Assembly: GCA_035550735.1 (NCBI GenBank) | Contig: DASZOM010000031.1 | Coordinates: forward strand, 1 to 64,000 | Direction of reading: 5' to 3' | From: JANQRA01 sp035550735 | GTDB taxonomy: Bacteria > Actinomycetota > Acidimicrobiia > Spongiisociales > ZC4RG35 | Length of the DNA: 64,000 bases | In this document: positions 1-6,556 of the stretch, piece after piece | Position numbering within the stretch: the first letter of the stretch is position 1 | Layout of the letters: each line of letters starts with the position of its first letter | Made by a program: the position numbers and the translations under genes | Notes under the pieces: model-generated | Database searches by the model: none | Told to the model about the DNA's origin: nothing | Seen by the model: the letters and a program-made list of their open reading frames with translations, nothing else

Positions 1-84
1 TCGACCGGAACGCCGGCGTGCCGGCTTGGGGGAGCCCGCTTCCCTCAGCTTGCTGGAGGGTGACAGGGTCACGAATCGGCAACC

Positions 85-90
85 TAACTT
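85..90 (+). promoter_or_regulatory. Candidate -10 element for the first gene
   Basis: TAACTT fits the actinobacterial TANNNT form. A GTGACA about 19 bases upstream could be a -35. The only gene downstream is the hypothetical protein at 126. The rest of positions 1-125 shows nothing I can name beyond a GC-rich repeat of GCCGGC near positions 12-25. Confidence 0.35.
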
Positions 91-125
91 ATGGCCCAAA
101 CCCGGTGTCGAGAGCGCGAAAAGCC

Positions 126-665
126 ATGGACTACGAGCACCAACCAGACCCGAAATTGGCCTCCGAGCTGCGTCAGGGGGCAGGACGCGAATGGGCGGAG
201 GAGGCGGCCGAGGACGAGCGGCTCACCGAGCTGCACCGTCGCCGCCGTCTCAGCCTGGCCGACCAGGCAAAGGAGCTGATCAACCGGGGCGAGCGCGTCT
301 CGGTCGAGTTCGGGGGTCACAGCTTCAGCGGAGCCGTCGCCATAGCCGGTGAGGACTACGTCACCATCGAGGGGCCGGGCCAGGCGGCCGACATTCGACT
401 CGACGAGGCGCGCTGGTCGGTGATCACGACCGATCAGCCCGGTGAGCCCGGGCCAGGTGGAGCCGAGTCGTTCCGTGCGGTCCTGCACGAGCACTCCGCG
501 TCGGACCACGTAGTCCGGCTGGCCCTGCCCGGTGGAGACATGGTGATCGGCCGCATCTCGGTGGTGGCCGCAGACCACGTCGAGGTCCACGATGTCGACG
601 ACCGTCGGCTGATCGTGCCTCTGAAGCTGATCCTGGCTGTCGTCAGGTCGTCCGAAGCTCACTGA
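126..665 (+). CDS. Hypothetical protein
   Basis: This 179-residue acidic, soluble-looking protein is not one I recognise. The N-terminal 60 residues are rich in Glu, Arg and Ala and are probably helical. The remainder alternates hydrophobic and charged residues and contains two similar beta-rich stretches that could be a duplicated small barrel. I chose ATG 126; the frame stays open upstream to position 18, but that extension is of low complexity and precedes the candidate -10. There is no signal peptide or membrane segment. Its 3' end overlaps by 23 bases the convergent excisionase-like gene. No function is assigned. Confidence 0.6.
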   Translation: MDYEHQPDPKLASELRQGAGREWAEEAAEDERLTELHRRRRLSLADQAKELINRGERVSVEFGGHSFSGAVAIAGEDYVTIEGPGQAADIRLDEARWSVITTDQPGEPGPGGAESFRAVLHEHSASDHVVRLALPGGDMVIGRISVVAADHVEVHDVDDRRLIVPLKLILAVVRSSEAH

Positions 666-867
666 TCTCATCCTCGGCGGGAGCCGCGGGATGAGAGCGG
701 ACGAACTCGTAGATCTCGTCCCTGAAGAACTTGAAGGTTCGCCCGCCGGGCAGCTTGTAGGCGGGCAACCGCCCCTCCCTCGCATAGCGACGCACCATCT
801 GCACGTTCATCCCCAGCAGCTCGGCTACCTGCGCCGCGTCGAGAATCGGGGGGTATTCCTCAGCCAT
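643..867 (-). CDS. Excisionase/MerR-type helix-turn-helix DNA-binding protein
   Basis: This 74-residue protein is essentially one winged helix-turn-helix of the excisionase-like (HTH_17) type. Residues about 8-55 give the typical pattern: ILDAAQVAELLGMN, then VRRYAREGRLPAYKLPGGR, then a phenylalanine-rich wing leading into DEIYEFVRS. Such proteins bind DNA as small transcriptional regulators or phage-type excisionases; no integrase or prophage gene lies nearby, so a regulator is more likely. A weak GAGG ribosome site precedes ATG 867. It runs in the same direction as the membrane protein gene just upstream and overlaps the 3' end of the convergent hypothetical gene. Confidence 0.8.
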   Translation of the reverse strand: MAEEYPPILDAAQVAELLGMNVQMVRRYAREGRLPAYKLPGGRTFKFFRDEIYEFVRSHPAAPAEDEISELRTT

Positions 868-897
868 CAGTCGTCCTCGTTGGTACTCAACGAGATG

Positions 898-1503
898 CTA
901 CGAGCGCCCGGTGCCGAAGTTAAGGGGGTCGTTCGGCGACCTCTCCATCCACCACACCAGGACGATCCCCACCGCGGCGCCGGTGGCATTGGCCACCAGG
1001 TCGAGGGCGTTGTTGGCGTAGTCGCCGACACTGACGTCGCTCATCGAGGAGCCGATCAGCTCGGCGATCTCGACCACCGCGCCGCCGCCCATGACCACCA
1101 GCCAGGTCAACAGCAGCTGACCGCCTAGATGGTGGATCCCGCCCGACCAGCGCTTCAACGCCTCCCAGGCTATGACCACCATGGCCCCTCCGGCGACGGC
1201 ATGGAACACCTTGTCGTAGCGGAGCGTCCCGACGAGATCGGCCGTGTAGAGCGGCTCTCCTCCGATGAGGAGCACGCCTCCCAGCATGTTCCCCAGGCCA
1301 ACCAGTGACACCGCCCAGAGGGCGTTCAGCGGCCAGCGCGCCCAGATGTGGAGGACGCCGAAGAGGACGAAGAGACCGATGTTGATCCCGGTGTAGAGCA
1401 TGGTGAGAGGGCTCGCCACCGACAACCCGTAGACGAGCAGGGCGACGGTGTAGACGACCGTGAACACGATCACTGAGCGCATCCGGGAGACAAGGTAGGG
1501 CAT
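898..1503 (-). CDS. Multi-pass membrane protein, DUF2238/VanZ-like
   Basis: This 201-residue protein has about five to six hydrophobic helices. A central motif with YDKVFHAVAGG, a Glu pair near GAVVEIAE and a late D-x(5)-LDLVANATGA segment resembles the DUF2238/YjdF and VanZ-like superfamily of small integral membrane proteins whose biochemical role is unknown. ATG 1503 is used. It is divergent from bpa across a 35-base gap that holds a palindromic -10-like element. Placement in DUF2238 is by motif spacing and is tentative; that it is an integral membrane protein is clear. Confidence 0.65.
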   Translation of the reverse strand: MPYLVSRMRSVIVFTVVYTVALLVYGLSVASPLTMLYTGINIGLFVLFGVLHIWARWPLNALWAVSLVGLGNMLGGVLLIGGEPLYTADLVGTLRYDKVFHAVAGGAMVVIAWEALKRWSGGIHHLGGQLLLTWLVVMGGGAVVEIAELIGSSMSDVSVGDYANNALDLVANATGAAVGIVLVWWMERSPNDPLNFGTGRS

Positions 1504-1520
1504 TTGTGACCGCGACGATT

Positions 1521-1531
1521 GCCTATAGGCT
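1521..1531 (+). promoter_or_regulatory. Divergent -10 region between membrane protein and bpa
   Basis: GCCTATAGGC (1521-1530) is a perfect 10-base palindrome. Read on the plus strand, TAGGCT (1526-1531) ends exactly 7 bases before ATG 1539, the spacing of a leaderless mRNA. The symmetry also offers a TATAGG on the minus strand for the divergent gene. No Shine-Dalgarno sequence precedes ATG 1539. Confidence 0.5.
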
Positions 1532-1538
1532 CGACCCC

Positions 1539-2006
1539 ATGACTGACTCGGTGAAACCAGACGAGGTTCTGCCCGAAGCCGGCGAGGGAACCGAGGAGAG
1601 CCTCACACCCGACGTCAGCGAGCCCACCAAGCTGATCCGTATCGCCTCCATGACCCGGGCCATGCTCGACGAGGCACGTCAGGCGCCACTCGACGAGGGC
1701 GGTCGCAAGCGGATGGCGACAGTGCACGCCCGATCGGTCGAGGAGCTGCAGGACATCCTCTCCCCCGAGCTCCAGGAGGAGTTCGGCGAGATCATGATCC
1801 CGCTCAACGAGGAGGGGGCGTCGGAGGCGGAGTTGCGGGTGGCCCAGGCACAGCTGATCGGGTGGCTGGAGGGGCTCTTCCACGGGATCCAGGCCTCTTT
1901 GTGGAGCCAGCAGCTGTCGGCGCAAGCCCAGCTGGCCGAGATGCAGAAACGGGCGCTCGGCCCTTCCCGCCAGGAGAAGGACGAGTCGTCCGGTCTGTAC
2001 TTGTAA
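1539..2006 (+). CDS. bpa: Bacterial proteasome activator Bpa/PafE
   Basis: This 155-residue protein belongs to the DUF2587 family, whose Mycobacterium tuberculosis member Rv3780 (Bpa/PafE) forms a dodecameric ring that opens the 20S proteasome gate without ATP. Diagnostic stretches are PLDEGGRKRMATVHARS, the block ELRVAQAQLIGWLEGLFHGIQ, and the C-terminal Gly-Leu-Tyr-Leu, a hydrophobic-Tyr-X (HbYX) gate-opening tail. An upstream in-frame GTG at 1506 exists, but it lies before the -10 element, so ATG 1539 is preferred and gives a normal family length. The proteasome subunits themselves are not in this window. The presence of this gene implies a 20S proteasome elsewhere in the genome. Confidence 0.93.
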   Translation: MTDSVKPDEVLPEAGEGTEESLTPDVSEPTKLIRIASMTRAMLDEARQAPLDEGGRKRMATVHARSVEELQDILSPELQEEFGEIMIPLNEEGASEAELRVAQAQLIGWLEGLFHGIQASLWSQQLSAQAQLAEMQKRALGPSRQEKDESSGLYL

Positions 2007-2011
2007 GCCCC

Positions 2012-2287
2012 CTAGCTGACTCGGCGCTGGGCGACCTGACGCTCGCGACGCACCCGGCGTCGCTCCCGTTCGCTCAGGCCACCCCAGATGCCGAACTTCT
2101 CACCCATCTCGATGGCGTAGTCCAGGCACTCCGCCTTCACCTCACACGCACCACAGATGGCTTTCGCCTTCCGGGTGGACGCGCCCCGCTCGGGGAAGAA
2201 GAGGTCTGCATCGGCGCCACGGCAATTGGCGTAGTCCTGCCAGGAAAGCTCACCAACCGCCAGGGCTTCGATGAGCTTGCTCCGCAT
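2012..2287 (-). CDS. whiB: WhiB-family iron-sulfur transcription factor
   Basis: This 91-residue protein has the WhiB signature: four cluster cysteines at C22, C45, C48 and C54 (C-x22-C-x2-C-x5-C), the GIWGG turn at about 66-70, and a basic C-terminal tail rich in Arg for DNA binding. WhiB proteins are actinobacteria-specific regulators that bind a [4Fe-4S] cluster and usually partner the principal sigma factor. The short form with a DADLFFPERG segment is most like the WhiB2/WhmD subgroup linked to cell division in mycobacteria; the subgroup is inference. A good ribosome site (GAGGAGA) precedes ATG 2287. It converges on bpa with a 5-base gap. Confidence 0.93.
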   Translation of the reverse strand: MRSKLIEALAVGELSWQDYANCRGADADLFFPERGASTRKAKAICGACEVKAECLDYAIEMGEKFGIWGGLSERERRRVRRERQVAQRRVS

Positions 2288-2300
2288 CAGGTCTCCTCAC

Positions 2301-2320
2301 AACCGTGTAATTACACGTTT
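2301..2320. promoter_or_regulatory. Near-perfect palindrome upstream of whiB (candidate operator)
   Basis: AA-C-CGTGTAATTACACG-T-TT has a perfect 14-base core (2304-2317) and 9 of 10 matched base pairs over 20 bases. It is A/T-centred in an otherwise GC-rich region and lies 14-33 bases upstream of the whiB start, between whiB and sdhC. A TTGACA at 2319-2324 abuts it on the plus strand. It could be an operator for whiB, sdhC or both; a 14-base palindrome alone can occur by chance in 64 kb. Confidence 0.4.
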
Positions 2321-2420
2321 GACATTATGGGATGGCGCGCGCGCCGTCAACCCCGAATCTCCCGAAATCCCATTGGTGACGGCGTTTTCTGCGAAGACGC
2401 GAACTCATCGCCGCTTGGCA

Positions 2421-2426
2421 TAATGT
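2421..2426 (+). promoter_or_regulatory. Candidate -10 of sdhCAB
   Basis: TAATGT ends 8 bases before GTG 2435, the same geometry as several other leaderless GTG genes here. It would make GTG 2435, not ATG 2423 (which overlaps the hexamer), the sdhC start. Confidence 0.45.
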
Positions 2427-2434
2427 GGGAAGAA

Positions 2435-3163
2435 GTGACATCCACCGTTCCCAGGAAGCGGGCTTCGTTCCCGGTCGAGTTCTATCGATCGGCGGTCGGC
2501 AAGAAGTGGGTCATGGCGATCACCGGCCTGGCCATCATCGGGTTCTCGCTCGCCCACATGATCGGCAACCTGAAGATGTTCCTCCCCGAGCTCGACGGTC
2601 GCGCCGACATCGACGTCTACGGGGAGACACTGCGCTCGCTGTTCACCCCGATCCTCCCCGAGCATGTCTTCCTCTGGATCCTGCGGACCGGGTTGATCGT
2701 GGTGTTCGCCCTCCACATCCATGCCGCCTACTCGCTGACGCTGATGAACCGACGGGCTCGGCCCCAGGGATATCAGGGACCGGTCTCATACGTGGCCGCC
2801 AACTACGCCAGCCGAACGATGCGTTGGAGCGGCACCATCTTCGCCGCCTTCCTCCTCTTCCACCTCGCCGACTTCACCTGGGGGATTCAGCCGGCGGCAC
2901 CGGGGGCCTGGGAGCGGGGGGCGGTCTATGCCAACTTCATCGAGACCTTCAACCGTCCCGCGGTCACTTTCTTCTATGTAGTCGCCGCGGTGCTCCTCGG
3001 AATCCATCTCTATCACGGCGCCTGGTCGATGTTCCAGAGCATGGGTGTCAACCATCCCCGCTTCAACAGGCTGCGACGCACCTTCGCAGTCGCCGTCTCG
3101 GGTCTGATCACCCTCGGCTTCATCGCACCGCCGCTCGCCGTCGCCGTCGGGTTCCTGCAATGA
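2435..3163 (+). CDS. sdhC: Succinate dehydrogenase cytochrome b558 subunit SdhC
   Basis: This is the haem-binding membrane anchor of succinate dehydrogenase (complex II), about 242 residues with five transmembrane helices, of the single-subunit b558 type. Visible markers are SAVGKKWVMAITG at the start of helix 1, the His of LAHMIGNLK, FALHIHAAYSL, FHLADF and the late LYHGAWSMFQSMGVNH, which supply candidate haem ligands. No separate SdhD follows, as expected for this type. The start is set at GTG 2435 because TAATGT lies 8 bases before it; ATG 2423 is the alternative and adds four residues. The stop overlaps sdhA (ATGA). Confidence 0.93.
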   Translation: MTSTVPRKRASFPVEFYRSAVGKKWVMAITGLAIIGFSLAHMIGNLKMFLPELDGRADIDVYGETLRSLFTPILPEHVFLWILRTGLIVVFALHIHAAYSLTLMNRRARPQGYQGPVSYVAANYASRTMRWSGTIFAAFLLFHLADFTWGIQPAAPGAWERGAVYANFIETFNRPAVTFFYVVAAVLLGIHLYHGAWSMFQSMGVNHPRFNRLRRTFAVAVSGLITLGFIAPPLAVAVGFLQ

Positions 3164-5088
3164 GCACGACCGCCCGACTGGATGCCCGGATCCCGGCCGG
3201 GCCGATCGAGGAGAAGTGGGACAACCACAAGTTCTCCGTGAAGCTGGTGAACCCGAACAACAAGCGGAAGTTCAAGATCATCATCGTCGGCTCCGGGCTG
3301 GCCGGGGCATCGGCGGCCGCCACCCTCGGGGAGCTGGGATACGACGTGGAGGTGTTCACCTTCCACGACAGCGCGCGAAGGGCCCACTCGATCGCCGCCC
3401 AGGGAGGCATCAACGCCGCCAAGAACTATCACAACGACGGCGACTCCGTGTATCGGTTGTTCTACGACACGGTGAAGGGCGGCGACTACCGGAGCAGGGA
3501 GGCCAACGTCTACCGCCTCGCCGACGTGTCGCTCAACATCATCGACCAGGCCACCGCCCAGGGTGTCCCCTTCGCCAGGGAGTACGGCGGGTTGTTGGAC
3601 AATCGCTCCTTCGGCGGCGCCCAGGTGTCCCGCACCTTCTACGCCCGGGGCGCCACCGGCCAGCAGCTGCTCCTCGGCGCCTATCAGGCGCTCCTCCGCC
3701 AGGTGGAAGCGGGCACCGTGAAGGTGCGCACCCGCACCGAGATGCTCGACGTGGTGGTCAAGGAAGGCCGCGCGGTCGGCATCGTCGTCCGGGACCTGAT
3801 CTCGGGTGAGGTCAGAAGCCACTCGGCACATGCGGTGGTGCTCGCCACCGGCGGCTACTCCAACGTCTTCTTTCTCTCCACCAACGCCATGGCCTGCAAT
3901 GTGACCGCCATCTGGCGGGCGCATCGTCGTGGCGCCGCCTTCGCCAACCCCTGTTTCACCCAGATCCACCCCACCTGCATCCCGGCCTCGGACGAGTTTC
4001 AGTCGAAGCTGACATTGATGTCGGAGTCGCTGCGCAACGACGGGCGCATCTGGGTCCCTGCCAGCGTCAACGACACCCGGCACCCCGACCAGATCCCGGA
4101 AGCCGAGCGGGACTACTTCCTCGAGCGGATCTACCCCGCCTTCGGAAACCTGGTGCCCCGTGACGTCGCCTCCCGGGCTGCCAAGCGGATGGTCGACTCG
4201 GGCAAGGGGGTGGGCGCACTCAAGAATGGCGTCTACCTCGACTTCGCCAACGCAATCGCCCGTGAGGGGCGCGACGCGATCGAGGACCGCTACTCCAACC
4301 TCTTCGAGATGTACAACCGCATCACCGACGAGGACCCCTATCGGACCCCGATGCGGATCTACCCCGCCCCCCACTACACGATGGGAGGGTTGTGGGTCGA
4401 CTACAACCTGATGACGACCGTCCCCGGCCTGTACTCGATCGGTGAGGCCAACTTCAGCGACCACGGGGCCAACCGGCTCGGCGCCTCGGCGCTGATGCAG
4501 GGGCTGGCCGACGGCTACTTCGTCCTCCCCTACACCATCGGCGACTACCTCGCCGGGTTCCTCGGCGAGCCGATGGTGCCCGCAGACGACCCGGTGTTCA
4601 CCGAAGTCGAGACCGAGGTGCAGGATCGGGTCGACGGCTACCTGTCGGTGGGCGGGAGCCGTTCTGTCGACTGGTTCCACAGGGAGCTGGGCAAGATCAT
4701 GTTCGACCAGTGCGGCATGGCGCGCAACGAGGCCGGGCTGCAGAAGGCGCTCTCCGACATCCCGGCCCTCTACGAGGAGTTCCGCTCTGACATGGCCGTG
4801 CCGGGCCAGGGGTCGGCGCTCAACCAGAGCCTGGAGCGGGCGGGTCGCATCGACGACTTCTTCCAGCTCGCCCAGGTGATGTGTCTCGACGCCCTGGCCC
4901 GCGAGGAGTCATGTGGGGCCCACTTCCGCGAGGAGCATCAGACCGAGGAGGGCGAGGCCCTCCGTGACGACGAGAACTTCGCCCATGTCGCTGCCTGGTT
5001 CTGGACCGGGGACCCCGCCAAGCCCGAGCTGGCCAAGGAGGAGCTGGAATTCGAGAGCGTGGCGCTCACCGCGAGGTCGTACAAGTGA
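3160..5088 (+). CDS. sdhA: Succinate dehydrogenase flavoprotein subunit SdhA
   Basis: This 642-residue flavoprotein oxidises succinate to fumarate and passes electrons to SdhB. The FAD-binding GSGLAG is at residues 44-49 and the HSIAAQGGIN segment holds the covalent-flavin His at about 76. HPTCIP and the C-terminal HGANRLGASALMQGL motif are also present. The N-terminal extension of about 38 residues before the dinucleotide fold and the overall length match the long SdhA/FrdA form that goes with b558 anchors. ATG 3160 overlaps the sdhC stop by four bases and the gene overlaps sdhB by four, so the three are translationally coupled. Confidence 0.97.
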   Translation: MSTTARLDARIPAGPIEEKWDNHKFSVKLVNPNNKRKFKIIIVGSGLAGASAAATLGELGYDVEVFTFHDSARRAHSIAAQGGINAAKNYHNDGDSVYRLFYDTVKGGDYRSREANVYRLADVSLNIIDQATAQGVPFAREYGGLLDNRSFGGAQVSRTFYARGATGQQLLLGAYQALLRQVEAGTVKVRTRTEMLDVVVKEGRAVGIVVRDLISGEVRSHSAHAVVLATGGYSNVFFLSTNAMACNVTAIWRAHRRGAAFANPCFTQIHPTCIPASDEFQSKLTLMSESLRNDGRIWVPASVNDTRHPDQIPEAERDYFLERIYPAFGNLVPRDVASRAAKRMVDSGKGVGALKNGVYLDFANAIAREGRDAIEDRYSNLFEMYNRITDEDPYRTPMRIYPAPHYTMGGLWVDYNLMTTVPGLYSIGEANFSDHGANRLGASALMQGLADGYFVLPYTIGDYLAGFLGEPMVPADDPVFTEVETEVQDRVDGYLSVGGSRSVDWFHRELGKIMFDQCGMARNEAGLQKALSDIPALYEEFRSDMAVPGQGSALNQSLERAGRIDDFFQLAQVMCLDALAREESCGAHFREEHQTEEGEALRDDENFAHVAAWFWTGDPAKPELAKEELEFESVALTARSYK

Positions 5089-5849
5089 ATGTGACCCTCC
5101 AGGTCTGGCGTCAAGCCGGGCCCGACTCCCCGGGGGCCTTCCAGACCTATCAGGTCGACGGGATCTCGGCCGAGATGTCTTTCCTCGAGATGCTCGACGT
5201 CCTCAATGAGCGACTCGTCAACCAGGGCGAGGAGCCGATCGCCTTCGACCACGACTGCCGGGAGGGGATCTGTGGCAGCTGCGGGGTGATGATCAACGGA
5301 CAGGCCCACGGCCCACAGTTGGGCACGGCCACCTGTCAGCTCCACATGCGGAAGTTCGAAAACGGCGCCACCATCATCGTGGAGCCATGGCGGGCGGCGG
5401 GTTTCCCACTCGTCAAGGATCTCGTGGTCGACCGTTCCGCCTTCGACCGCATCATCGAGGCCGGTGGCTACATCTCGGTGGACACCGGGTCGGCACCGGA
5501 GGCCAACCTGGTCCCCATCCCCAAGGTCGTCGCCGACACCGCCTTCGACGCCGCCGCCTGCATCGGCTGCGGCGCCTGTGTCGCCGCCTGCCCCAACGGG
5601 GCGGCCAACCTGTTCACCGCAGCCAAGATCTCCCATCTCAACCTGTTGCCCCAGGGCCAGGCGGAACGATGGACCCGGACCGAGAACATGGTCAGGGTCA
5701 TGGAGGAGTACTTCGGGTCGTGCACCAATCACGCCGAGTGCGAGAAGGCCTGCCCCAAGTCGATATCGATCGACTTCATCGCGCTGATGAACGCCGACTA
5801 CATGAAGGCGAAGCTCAAGAACCGCCGCTTGGTCTCCCGAATCGGCTGA
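5085..5849 (+). CDS. sdhB: Succinate dehydrogenase iron-sulfur subunit SdhB
   Basis: This 254-residue electron-transfer subunit has an N-terminal [2Fe-2S] ferredoxin domain with CREGICGSCG and a later TATC. A C-terminal ferredoxin domain carries CIGCGACVAACP and a second group, CTNHAECEKACPKSI. This is the cluster set expected for complex II with [2Fe-2S], [4Fe-4S] and [3Fe-4S] centres. GTG 5085 overlaps the sdhA stop (GTGA); a GTG two codons later is possible. It is the last gene of the sdhCAB operon. Confidence 0.97.
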   Translation: MNVTLQVWRQAGPDSPGAFQTYQVDGISAEMSFLEMLDVLNERLVNQGEEPIAFDHDCREGICGSCGVMINGQAHGPQLGTATCQLHMRKFENGATIIVEPWRAAGFPLVKDLVVDRSAFDRIIEAGGYISVDTGSAPEANLVPIPKVVADTAFDAAACIGCGACVAACPNGAANLFTAAKISHLNLLPQGQAERWTRTENMVRVMEEYFGSCTNHAECEKACPKSISIDFIALMNADYMKAKLKNRRLVSRIG

Positions 5850-5872
5850 CCCACAATTGGGTCGCTGGACCC
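5848..5872 (+). terminator. Weak three-part hairpin after sdhB
   Basis: GACCC (5848-5852), GGGTC (5859-5863) and GACCC (5868-5872) can form either of two mutually exclusive 5-bp stems. There is no U-tract, so this is at best a weak terminator for sdhCAB. Nothing else notable lies between it and the promoter at 5932. Confidence 0.25.
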
Positions 5873-5931
5873 TTCCCCGATACCTCAGGATTCGTACGTT
5901 CGCGCCGATAGAGAAGAGCCCAACGCACCAG

Positions 5932-5959
5932 TTGAAGGGCAAGAGGGAACTGTTAGCTT
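5932..5959 (+). promoter_or_regulatory. Candidate promoter of the TadE/TadG-like operon
   Basis: TTGAAG (5932-5937), a 16-base spacer and TAGCTT (5954-5959) form a recognisable -35/-10 pair. Unlike most genes here, the transcript would have a leader of about 25 bases with a GGGAG ribosome site before ATG 5993. Confidence 0.5.
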
Positions 5960-5992
5960 GTCGCACGGGCGGTGCTGGGTGGTGGGAGACTG

Positions 5993-6556
5993 ATGTTTAG
6001 GACCAGCAGGGACAAAGAGCGGGGCGCGACACTCGTAGAGGCAGCGGTCATCATGCCATTGCTGCTGCTCGTCGTCATCAGCATCATGGAGTACGGCCTC
6101 GCCTTCAAGGACTACCTCACCGTCTCCTATCTGTCACGTGAGGGGGCCCGCATCGGTGCTCTCGCCGGAGACGACCTGACCGCCGACTGCGCCGTGCTGA
6201 CCGGTCTCGGCGAGCTCATCTCCCCGTCCGACCTGGCCAGGCTGGACTACATCGAGATCTACGAAGCCGACCAGAACACCGGCGCCCAGGGCGCCACCAA
6301 CCGCGCCGTGTTCAACGTCGGGAACGATCCCACGGTCTGCAACGTGCCGGCCACGGCCCTGGATGGCTGGACGATCTCACCGGTCGGATGGCCGCCCAGT
6401 TCCCGCAACACCGCAGTCGGAACCAATCCCCTCGACATCGTGGGAGTCCGAGTCGTGCTCACCCGCAGCTGGATCACAGGCTTCGGGCCGTTCAGCGGCA
6501 CCGCCACCGTCGACGAATTCACAATCACCCGTCTCGAGCCAGAGGTGTTCGAATGA
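5993..6556 (+). CDS. TadE-like pseudopilin
   Basis: This 187-residue protein starts with a short basic leader and then the TadE signature ERGATLVEAAVIMPLLLLV, in which a Glu lies five residues into the hydrophobic helix, as in prepilin-peptidase-processed minor pilins. The rest is a secreted domain with two Cys residues that could form a disulfide. TadE-like proteins are minor components of Flp/Tad pili in the envelope. ATG 5993 follows a GGGAG site; an upstream start at 5972 would add seven residues. It overlaps the next gene by ATGA and heads a three-gene operon. No prepilin peptidase, TadA ATPase or Flp major pilin is seen here. Confidence 0.8.
   Translation: MFRTSRDKERGATLVEAAVIMPLLLLVVISIMEYGLAFKDYLTVSYLSREGARIGALAGDDLTADCAVLTGLGELISPSDLARLDYIEIYEADQNTGAQGATNRAVFNVGNDPTVCNVPATALDGWTISPVGWPPSSRNTAVGTNPLDIVGVRVVLTRSWITGFGPFSGTATVDEFTITRLEPEVFE

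Noticed and set aside
2334..2345. GGCGCGCGCGCC palindrome considered as an operator
   Set aside because: Simple GC alternation is common by chance in this composition; it is mentioned only as a neighbour of the A/T-centred palindrome.
2423..2425. ATG 2423 as the sdhC start
   Set aside because: It lies within the TAATGT hexamer and has no ribosome site; GTG 2435 fits the leaderless spacing. The difference is four residues and cannot be settled from sequence alone.
3013..4680. 555-codon open frame antisense to sdhA
   Set aside because: High-GC genes give long open antisense frames. This one is His/Val/Gly-rich, has no family motifs and lies opposite a fully conserved SdhA.
6546..6556. GTTCGAATGA resembles a tRNA T-loop
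   Set aside because: It lies at the TadE/TadG coding overlap and no paired stems of a tRNA surround it.
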